Positions 12,101-24,100 of a stretch of DNA of 64,000 nucleotides are shown piece after piece. Below the pieces are notes generated by a model, which had not been told where the DNA came from, searched no databases, and saw nothing but the letters and a program-made list of their open reading frames with translations. How positions within the stretch are numbered: the first letter of the stretch is position 1; every line of letters starts with the position of its first letter. The stretch spans positions 1 through 64,000 of the forward strand of contig VTPC01005348.1 in assembly GCA_011009095.1 (NCBI GenBank). Direction: 5' to 3'. The DNA comes from Ignelater luminosus (lineage: Eukaryota; Arthropoda; Insecta; Coleoptera; Elateridae). Position numbers and translations under genes: made by a program.

Positions 12101-15100
12101 AAACTTAGACTTGCTGTTTTTTTATTATTCACGTTATTCACACACTTGATATTGATCTACATCTACACACAACTATAGCATAATTGAGATATCAGAAGGA
12201 ATTGTCTAAAATCTTCTTAAAAAAAGGAAGAAATTATGAGCAGAAAAAGGTCACTGCAGGCAATACGAAACTTACGACAAAAAAAATAAAAAGGACAAAT
12301 TTGTCACGAAGCTACGAAAGATCGTCTAACAAACCGGCAAATTAAACAAAAGTTGGAGTTACCTGTTACCTACGAAGAAAGCAACATGTTGCACATATCT
12401 TAAGACACGATGGAAGAAATTGCGTTTTCAATCTGCCTTACAACGACTCGCATGAACTCGAAATTCTATACCAAACTGTTAGGAGATGTTTTAATCTCTC
12501 ATATTGACAACGTAGTAGGCGAAGAGCAAGATAACGCTTCTAGTCACGTATTTCGGTTTACCAAGGACTGGTTTAAGGACGTTCCCAAGAAACAGCGCCC
12601 TCTTTCGTTCTGTCGCATATGCACAAAAATAAAATACTAAAACGTAATAATATTATTAATAATAAATAAACGTTACATTCTTACACTGATCGAGACAAGA
12701 GTTATTTATGTTAGGTTTTAGTGTTCTGGAGTATTTTTAGAGGTTACATAGTTATGTATTTGACATTTTTAACAGAGCACAAACAATGACTTCGGATTAG
12801 AAATGGTAGATTTCCAAAAAAACAAACACTGCTTGCTATAATTGTTTTTACAGAAAAGTATTTGTCATATTTTCAATTAACCGTTCTCAGTTTTTTAAAA
12901 AAATTCTTAGAAAATTATCGTTGTTATATCATAAAACATCCGTTTCAACATAGTTTGGTGTATGGTTCCTATGTTAAAAATGCAAATTCTACAAATTGAG
13001 TACTGGAAGGGGTATTGAAACTTTTTCTGCGAATAAAAGACATTAATAAATATATATATTCAAATTTTTAAGAAAATCTGAAAAACATTTATTTTCTAGG
13101 TATGTTTGCTTGGGAACGTCCTTAAAGACAAAGATTTCGATTTATTGGACTGACCTGCACGTAGTCCTGATTGTTCCTCAATTGAAAACCTGTAGGGTAT
13201 TCTGGCATCGAAGATTTATGCCAATGGACGCCAATGTAATTCAGTGGCGGAATTCCGCAGGTGTTTAACAGCAAGTTGTAATTACATAAAGCAAGATATT
13301 ATCGCAAATTAGTATATTCTTTGCAAACGCGAATTTCCGAACTTATAAAGCGCTGTTGGGATTCTACGAAAGATTAAAAGTGTGGTTGTAAACCAATTTA
13401 TTTATTGTTAATACGGGCATAGAATTATTCAATGATAATTTTAAATCTTTAACACAAGATTTTGTTTTCTATAACAATGTTTTCCTAATGCCTGTTAAGT
13501 ACTTACTATTGAATCAAAGCGTAACAATCATTTTGTAAATTATAACAATTGTTTTAATGTGTCCATTTGTGTTAAGATGGCTGGTGCTTATAAGTTATCA
13601 ACAAATATTTACTACGTACTAATTGAGCTGTTCTCCAAGATGAAAATTATGACGTTGATTTCTTTATAACTAGGACGCATTTAAAAATTTCCCTCACGAG
13701 CGGCCAAGCTTTTAGTGACGCCACTGACAACAGTAGAATAGTAAAGTGTTACTGTAATGTTATTCGACCATTCTATTTGCATTTATTTATATTTGCATTA
13801 CACTATTTCGAGTCTAATGAATGTAATAGAGATGAGTGACTGATGAACTGGCATTTAAAATAAACAAGATTTAACTTGTTTAAAGAGTACTGGATTTTAT
13901 CACTAAAGCAGTGTAAATGGATATTTTGGTGTATTTACTGGAAAGAGTAATACTACTGTCTCGCTGAGTAAACTCATGTAGACTTGCAGTTTAGTACCAC
14001 TATCTAATAAAAATCTAAAAACAAAATAGTGAACATTTATGAAATCAACCAAACGGGACAAAAACTTTCCGTAACTTCTTTATTTAATTGACCTAACTGA
14101 CATAACCAAATATCTAACCTCAAAATATTTAAGCATTTTTAATTAGATATTCTTTTAAATTGTTGGATAACATTATCAAAGGTGTTATTGCCATGGACAC
14201 AACTGTTGTTTGTCAGTTTCACATTTGTGTTCATGGCAGTAATATCTTTGATAAGTTATCCAACAATTGTAGGTCTTGGTTGTAGAAAAAGTATGCTGTA
14301 CAACTCGAGTGAGATGCCCATTAGGGTAATAACTTTTTAATTTTTTTTCTCAAAAATTATTTTCCTGTAGGACGAGTGAATGAACTTTTGCCTCTTAATG
14401 ACTAAAATGACGTTTATTCCATTGAAATATTGAAAAATGTCACGCACAAACCACTTTGAAATGTTATGTAGGGCATTTTAGCATTTTATTTAATTGTATT
14501 AACGATATTTATATATAATATAAGTCATTAAACCGACTTGTGCAATAATTTATGTACCAGAATATTATAAAATCCTCTACGCCGTCCGCCCGGGCAGTGA
14601 CGTCACGCTGACGTAATTAGTCGGGAAGATTCTGTAGCCTTCTAAAATTTTCTTGAGCTGTTTCGCAGTGTGGTGTAAACTGGTATATAAGTGAGGTGTT
14701 CAAAGCGAGTAGTTGAGCTTTAAAATTATTATTGCCTTATTATAACTATTGCGCATTCTCCAGTGTTTAGTTTATTATAAAGAGATTCTTGTGTTATTTG
14801 CTGAGCTGTATTTAACTCTCTGGGTAATTATACTTGAGCAATGAGTATATAATATTTTATTAGTAGTATATAATATTTTATTATAATTTTCTATAATTGG
14901 TATTTGCTTGTTTTTAAATAAAATATATTAAAACTCAATAACAGTTTTTTTTAATTTGTTACGTATTTAATATGTACGTTTAAGGCCTTTTATATTTCAG
15001 TTGCTGAGTAAAAGACAACAAGTCGTTCAGGAAAAGCTCTTCTAGCACGAAAAAGAACAAGGAAACATGGATAAAGAACTTAGTGCAGTTTCAAGGACCA

Positions 15101-18100
15101 TCAAAAAGAGGCAAAGTGGCAATTTATGAAGCATCCTTGATTGAACGAACTTGAATGCCCTTGAAAAAGCATGTCATTGGACGCTTCAAATTTCTTGAAT
15201 CTACTGCCAAAGAACGGAGACAGAGGATCGGTCTAATTGCTGTAAAGCTTAAAGCCCGATGAAGGAAAACATTCAACTTCCCGCATGTATCTGATTAAGC
15301 CATTTGTGCAAAACTAGCAAACCTCCTGAAAGAGTATGAGCGCTGCAAAAAGAAACAAAAATTTGATTCATTGAATGAACTGTTTGACGTGACCAAGATG
15401 AAAGGCGAATGGATGTGCAAAGAGGATAAGAACCTCTACAAAATACAAATTGAGAGCAAAGGTCACTTTGGTTATTCCACTGTCAAACCTGCTAGTGCCA
15501 AAACCATCCACCCATCCTAGCGAAAAAAGGCAATGGAAGCGACTGTGTCCACACTGACCAGCTTAGCGCCACCAGATTGTTCCGAAAGTAGCACGGACTC
15601 ATCCAACAACAGTGAAGACAGTCCTTGGTAGGATGAGAATGCAGCATCAACGAGTACAAGGAAGCATAACCCAACAGGCATTGCAAGACGCCTTGTTAAA
15701 AGTTCAAAGATGTCGTCCCACCGAGCAGCAAAGGTGTGCCGCCAGCTTTCTGGTGAGGGCATTGAAATTGTTGTTCGGCTGCAGCAAATGTTCGAAGAGA
15801 AAAGTCAACTCAAACCCAAGTTCATCAGTTGCCAGCACCATGTGCTGGATCGCGTTCTTCGCGTTGTCATGGACGATGAACTCCATGGGTCGACTAAATT
15901 ACCAAACATCGAGTACTTCTTTGGGCAGGATTTGATAAACAACTATGATAAATTGAAAGCAGCCTTCAGCAACGGTAAAACCGAGATTAAGGAAACAGGC
16001 GGCTGGAGAGACGGTATGAAGTTTCTGTACCACCTCACTCGTGTCTTCCGTCACTTCACTGAGAGGAATAAGATGCCTGAAACCCAGAACAGCAGTTAAT
16101 TGTTCCGTGCTGGAAATTTTGATAAACTATCTGCAGCTTTGAATGACTAGCTAACAGGTCTCAAATGCTGTGAGCGTGCGATCAAAGTTATGCAAGACTT
16201 GCACGACTCCTGCCGCAACAAGGACAATCTCCCACTGAGATTCATCCTGTCCAATGGCATTATTGTGAATAATTGACTTCCTTTTGTGTTTGATGACCCT
16301 ATATATGTTGTATATATGTGACTCTAAAGTTTGTGTTTAATTTTGTATCTACTCACAGTGACTTCAAAAAATGGGCAAAAAAGCCGATAAATAAAATTTT
16401 TCAAATCATTTTGTGCGTGAGGTTTTTTTATCAAATCACCTTGAAAATAAGATTTTACGTAATCTTTAATGAAAGCTCATCAAATTGTGATACAGGGAAA
16501 CGACGTTGTATAAAAGTCATCACCCTAATGCCCATATCGCTTCTAGCGTTTGACAACTTTATAAAATGGATTTACTAGTTTTAACTAAAATAAAAACTGC
16601 AGCTTATGCATAGAAAGTACCTATGATACAGAGAATTCTTATATCTAAGAGATGATATAAAAAATGCCCAACTTGCTAAATTTACAAACAATTAACAAAT
16701 ATAAGAGTTTCATTACAAATATTCGTTTGATTACCAGTGGGTTAAAAAGATTTTTTCTTAAAAGCTAAACAGCGGTTGGCGCCTAATAACATTCGTCACA
16801 TTTATTTCTCCAGTTTTAGGTAAATCGAAGACTATTCAACCTGAACCTGATTTCTCTGATTTTTGTTGATATTTAACTTGCCCCGTTTAAATATTTTGGG
16901 ATTTCCAGGCTTATTGCACGTGTTTTTTCAGTGATGAAAGAAAACATTATTTATACGCATTTTTAAAAATTGGATAAAATTAATTAGCATTTTGTCTGTG
17001 ATTATTTTACGTTGGGTTGCATAAAAAACTACCTGAGTGCCTCCAAATAATTCTAACGTATTTTTCAATTTCTCTTCAATTGCTTAAATAAGCTTTTGGC
17101 AATAATAGTCTGTGATTTCTTTCATGGTAGCAATTAAGATTGTTAGTGATAGGTAATGGAAAAGAAACAGATTGATTAAGTATTCAAATATTTTCCATGG
17201 TAACGTTTCAATATAAAAGCTACGCGGAACAACTTTAAATGGAAGAAAATTAATACCTAATGATATATTTCTGGAGATCCAAATAAAGTTTGTTTTAATG
17301 AAAATAGAAAATTAAAAAAATTGTGTGTTCAGGGGTAAGTATAACAATAGTGATTTTCCATCATGACCGATGTTTGTGTTTCAGTTTGTGTGTGGTATCC
17401 ACTTAAATTATTAAAACGATTTACACAGTCACAACGGTTACAATGTAGCAGATATTATATCTTACGGATTTTCCAAATGAACATTTTTCGGTTACAAATT
17501 CTCCACTATTGGGATTACCTTTCTTCATCTTGAGGTGCCAGAAACTTTGTATTCCGTATCTGTCTTTAATTCACCTTCATCTCTTTTTATTTTATTTGGG
17601 CCCCTTTTTATGTGTTAGTAAATTGGTTACAAAGCGGAAATGGACTACTATTTTTATTTGAACACATAAAGTTCAAAACAAACCTGGAAAACTAAATAAT
17701 CGTAGTAAATTCTTTTTGTCAATAAACTATATGCGACTAAAGTTTAGAGATCACGGAAATTTTGATAGAAAAACAAACTGATTATTTGGATGAAAATGCA
17801 TTTGGTATTTCCAACATTTTGAATATTCATGTAACAGAAAAATTGTCAAAGAGAACTATACACGTGCCCTTTATGCAGGATGCACATAATGGAAGTTTAT
17901 TGTAGATATGTATTAGTCGAAATATTAGTGCAGTAATAAATTGATGACCACGACTGCAGACTGATTAAACTGCACGTGCTTTTAATTAACCTAAAACATG
18001 CTTAATAAACCAGTTGATTTATTCGAGACCTTTATTTATTATGCTCTCTGTTCTTTTCAGAATCACAAATTACTCTTATCACGATCGAAAGAAAAAATAG

Positions 18101-21100
18101 AATTCTTTTAGTAAACGATTTGTAAGTTAAAGACCGTTTTGTTACAATAAAAGGAACCAGAATTAGAAATTTAGATTATCGGCCAATGCCTAATTCGTTT
18201 ATCTCGATAACTAACTTGAGTTTAGCGGCCATTTCCCTCTTCATTAGAATAAAATTTGATTATCGAAACAGCTGACCGACTTCTACAAATTTGCATAATT
18301 TGTACGAAATTAGTGTTCATGAAAGAAATAAACGTTAAAATCGAGAACACTATTTAAATACTGACTCAATTATATTAACAGATTAAATTATAAAATCAAT
18401 GTTATCGTATCTGATGATAATCAAAAATTATCACGCCATCAACATTAATCCCAATTTGTTTACGCCATCCAAGAATTTATATCACGCCAGCATAGCATAA
18501 ATTAAGCTGCAAACTTAACGGATAATATAATCCATTAAACCAGTTATTATAAACACATTTTCCACATAACGTCATGATTGATTTCGAGACTGTATTCAAC
18601 AACATTGCCTTTTATACAGGAAGTACTACTATAATTTCCTGTTTCGGGCGTGGTTACTTACCTAAAATGAACGTTGAGCACGCACACAGTTACCCATATG
18701 GAAGACGTAACGATGATCATAGTGAATAAGAGATATTTTCCTAAAAGAGGCACTGCCAACGATGTCGGAGGGATAATTTCAGCGAGCAGCAGGAAAAATA
18801 CGGTAAGTGATATTAGAATTGAGACACAAAGTGTTACTTTCTCGCCGGAATCTGAGGGAAGATAAAATACTAGGACAGTTAGGAACGTTATGCCAACACA
18901 AGGGATGATTAGGTTAACTGTATAGAATAGGGTTTTCCTTCTCATTGTTATTTTAAACGTTATATCTGTAAAAAAAAGAATGTATGTTAGAAGCTAGCGA
19001 TTTTCTGCAAAAGCTGAATTCTTTTCTTTTTTATTATATACTTAGTTTATTAAGAATGGTAAATTGATTTTCAATGTTCTTATGTCATGTCAGATAAGGT
19101 ATGTTATCTAAGTATAATGAGTTCTGTCTGTAAGTATCCCTAATTATCAGTGCAGGTAATATCAAATTAATTAATTATGTTTATGTATCAAATTTGATTT
19201 AACATCGGGTGTAAATGTAATTGAGAATGCCTGAGGATTTCTCATTAGAAACCCAAAAGTTCAAAAAATTTGTTTACCTAATTATTATTCTATAGATAAA
19301 CTTTAAGTCAGAAAGCTTTCCAAAAAGTATTAAAATCTGCCCCCGGCACTTTTTTATAACTTTGTTTAGGTTTTAATAAATTAATCAGGACTAAAAATTA
19401 AGAAAACCTAAAAAATAACACTGTAACTACTATGGTAGGTGGAGCAAGTCAAAATAATTTTCTGTTTTATAGGTAATACGATAGAAGTTTCTTATTTTCC
19501 ATTATGTACCCACTGTAGTTGAATAAAAAAATATGCAAAACCCTAGAAAAAACATTAATTGCTTTTATTTATAACAAGAGCACATTTCAGTGCATGTAAC
19601 TTGTTTTATAAGCTTGATAGACAGTTAGTGTTTTATGTCTGAATCACACGTGCAAAATAGAAAATAACAAAAATAGCGTAAAAGAAAAATGTGTTGAAAC
19701 TAATTTATGTCGGTGGATTCTACAGAAGTCTGTTGCCTTTTTTACTATAGCCTCTACGATTTTATTTGAAATATGGTGTTCAAGAAAGAACTGGAACTAC
19801 CGCAAATAACCCGATCCTTCTCTAATTTGACTAAGTAAAACAAAGGCAAAAGATTGGACATGTCGTAGGTAATCAAAATGTCATAACTTAAACTGGTAAC
19901 TTATTATGAATTAAGAAAAGTAATTAAGTTGTTTTTTCTATGGGCAGATTTAAATATAAATCTTCTGAATCGAGAATTATGTAGAGGATAATTAATAATA
20001 CTATGGTGTCTGGTGTGCGGTTAAGGAAAGATGTTGGTAGGGTGATCTCCATCTCTTTTCAATTTACCACTCCAACCATGCAACGAGATCGCAGTTGTTC
20101 ACATCAGTTACCATCAGCTGGCAGGTATTGAAGGTTTTCTGCTTCGTGCTGTAACGGTTCGTTACTCGTCATCATAAAATTATTTAAATTTTGTAAACTC
20201 CCGCCAATATTTTGTTACTCTAAGTTGGTACGAGAGTGTCATAAAATGTAAATGCATACTCTCGATTTATCTAAGTAAATTTCCATAATTTATTGTTGAA
20301 TTCAAAATTTGATTTGTTCATTGATTAAATTGAATTAGAAATTCTATATTTTTAAGTTTTTCCTATTTAAAATCATTCTTTGTAGAAAAATGCGAATTTT
20401 ATTGTCTTTGGGGGAATCCCCTAATGAAATATCCTTGAACAGTTTCATTTTACCATTTTTTTTTGGATATTTGTTATTCTCCCGTCTAAAAACTTTTTTT
20501 GTGTTTGATAATTCTTTAGAAATTCTAATTTAATTTAAAAAAGCGAAATATTAATCCTAGGCCATTGATTTTCTCCTCAGTTTAATTTGTATAATTTTAG
20601 TCATTTCATATTTTTCCGGCTGGGTTGGACACTTTTCTTAGGCGTGGGTTCTTCCGTTTGCATCGGAGACAAAGGACTGTGAAAGAAGTTGCGCAAGGTT
20701 GGTTGTGAGATTGATGTTTAGAATTTTGCAATCAAAAATTCTATTTCTTTAGCGAGTCTGAATAAATATAGTGTTAGTTTGTTTATTCGGCATTGTGAAT
20801 TTTTTATTTTAACTTTTGGACCTAACCGAGATTCTCGAATGATTCCCCATATGCATTCGTTATAAGGGTGGATCCATTAATGGTTTACGAAGTTGCTTCA
20901 TGTAAAAATCCTGTTGTTTATCATAGAAAATCAGGAATAATTGGAATTTCCTATTAATCTGAGCTAGAAATTCAGCAGAGGTAATATCGTTTATAACCTC
21001 ACAAATACAACAGTACTAGGTCAACAAACAAAACCTAGCAACCAGCCTTGAATACAGCTCCTCAGAGAAATGTGATAAAGCCAGGAAGTACGTACATATC

Positions 21101-24100
21101 TGTGAGTTAAGTAGTGTTTTGTTTCAACGTTTATTTTGTTTTTGAAATTTGTTCATACGACAAGGTGAAACTCTTGTAATGCTGCGATGTGGTGACATAT
21201 TTTGTTTTTTTGATGAATTAGTGGTTATTGTTAAAATCCACTAGTTTTAACCTTAAAGAATGTTCAATATTGTGGATATTTATTTGTTTTATTGACAGTT
21301 AGTTGCTAGCGATGATATCCACTTGTTTCATGATTATAAATGCATTCAATATTATGAACGTCTATTTGTTAATTGATAATTAAGTAGCTATTTTTGATGT
21401 TTATTGGTTTGTTAACCTGGTTATTAATTAAACTAGGGTGATGTCACCTCTATGTAATAAGGATTATTTAAAATTAAAAAGGTTTTTCACTCACTTCCCT
21501 TTTTTATTCATTTTTGTGTTGTTTGTGTTGATGCGATAAACATATTGATTAAATAAAACTGTATATCATTTTTTTGTGTCTTATATTGTATTGATAAACA
21601 TCACACGTCTGGTTTGGAATTTTGAGTTTTTCTTCGAATTTAAACAAAAAGGCTCTGGCGCCCAACAAATTAATTATTATTGATATCTTTTTGGTTGTGT
21701 TTAAGATATAATTTAAATAACAGACTTGTGGTTTATCATAGTATTGCTAGATCCCAATTTACTTTAAAAATTATCTGACATCCACGACCCATAACGAGAT
21801 GAGTCATTAGCCAGATTGTTTCTACTACGCATTAAAGTTATTTGGTGAGTAACCTTTAAATAAGAAATACGTTTTTAAATAAGTGTTATAGTGCGTGCTC
21901 CATTTCATTTCATTGATTTAGCCATAAGGGTCACGTTCGCATACGTGCATTCGTGATTCTTCATTCCACTGCCAATTTACCATTCCACTGACTAAAAAGG
22001 AAAAGGTAAACAACCCGGCCGCCTTTAGCGGCTAAATCAACTTCGGTTTTATTCATTCTTACTCTTCCAATTGTACTGTGTTGCCACTAAATAATTTAAC
22101 AGTAGCAGAGTATGGTACTAGGAAAGATCTATCCGTACGATGACCAACAGAAATGACGCTGTTAACAGTAAATGAATGTTGAATCACATCAAGGGCATTC
22201 TGATAAATTAAATAACAAGAAAGCAAACAAGCTAATCGAGAAAAGGCCAGAACAAACATCTTGTAATTGAGAACATACTATAAGCTTCTTTACCAAAGAG
22301 TTGCCTTAAATATTGAAGGTATCTTTTTAGTTCGTATTCCACTGATCACCTACACCTACCATGCTATTGACGTACTAGATACTTAATTCGAGATATCAAA
22401 TTTTACTGTTTTGTATTCTATTTTTTATGCTTTCTGTCTCCATAGGTTAACCCTAATCTGTACCTACGTGTATTTAGATAAAATATCCGTCTTAAAAATA
22501 CTTGTAAGTACTGTAAGATTTTAGAAGACAATCAAGATAGTCGACAGAGAAGACATTGTCATGTTAATTTATCAATAGCCTAGCAGTACAGAGCAGTAGA
22601 GTTATGAGAAGACTGAAATCTATTAAGTAGGCCTGTATCTTCTTCTGTTCTCCTACTTGACTTCTCAATAAAAGTCAGACTATTGAACTAAACGAAGAAA
22701 TCTAATTCTTCTCTTTGTAATGCCACTGCTTAAAAGGTTTTGAACTTTAATTTTTCATAGCTTTTGTATTTCTTTGCAATTTGTATGTGCAGGACAGCAC
22801 AAAACAGGTGTCCAGAAATATCTTTGTAGCAAAGAATTTTATAATCCTTTAGTGAGCAAGGCTTTTTGCTAGTTGGAATAATGATAAAATGCATTCTTTG
22901 CAGCCCTAACTAATCTTCCATTTTCGATATTATGCAGAAGAAGGTCTTTTTCATCAACTGCTTCTGTCAAAGCAAAAACCTTCTTCTGGAATTCGCAGAT
23001 AAGACGCCATGGCCTCTTTCTCACTTCATTTCCTCATGTGACTCAGTTATCTTATTGAGAGTACATAAAGTTCATAACAAGAGCATTACATTTTATTATA
23101 GTTTTTACAAAATTTCACAAACTCTTTAGTATGTCAACCACTCAGATAATCATTGACTTTCAGTTTTGGCTTATTTTTTATTTTCTTGTTACATCATGTG
23201 ATTGTTTTATTACGTGAAATTTTTGTTCTTTACTTTTATGCTGCCATAGTTTCACAGAACCCTGGAGTATTAGCAGTGAAACGAAAAATAGACGTTCCAG
23301 AATTATCTTTTTCTAGAAGACCGTTCAAAAGCGTTGTTACAAAGATATTTAGTTTTAATAAACCTTTTCAATATATTCACTCGCATAGAAATAGACAACA
23401 GCTGATTAGTTTTGGTTTTTTCATAAGTGAATTCAAAATTATTGCCTGTTATAACTTTAATGGTTAATACTATTCATAAAGTTGCTTCCGGCGATGTATG
23501 TAATTACATATGTCGCACCACACAGATTTCAGCTAATAAAGCTATGTAATATCTCACTTACGTGTAATAGAAAACATACCAGAGAACAGTCTAAATTCAG
23601 TTAGCTAAGTTGAATGTACCAAAAGGACATACTGGGGACCTAACATGACTAATCTAACATGAAATTGTTTCATTTGAAGGTTTTGTGCAATAAGATAAAA
23701 AGATATGTCTTATTGCTCCTACAATAGACGGTCTTGTCTCCGATTATCCCTAAAATAAAACTAACTGGGATAATAAGAAACCCAGTTGGAAAGATTAGAA
23801 GTTTAATTAAATACTGAAAAAGAATAACACTAACAAAAACATTGTCAACTGAACAAAAAAAAAGGTTTTTCAAAGCAGTTAATTAACGATATTACTATGT
23901 GATTTAGAACGTTTAGAACAAACTTATTTCCAAACTTTTTATACTTAGACAAGACTGAAACGATAATCTGAAATGATAATTAGGTATATATCATATAATA
24001 AGTCTGTTAAGTGTCTACCATTCTTTCCTGCTCAATATGATTTAATGCTCTCGTTTTCACACACATTTATGCTTTTGGTTTTACTTGACTTATCTAACCT

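Noticed and set aside
15492..15886. Minus-strand frames opposite the CQHHVLDR relic
   Set aside because: They have no family signature and mirror the plus-strand coding bias.
23153..23467. 104-codon plus-strand frame in intron 5
   Set aside because: Phe/Ile/Leu-rich as expected from T-rich sequence, with no motif.
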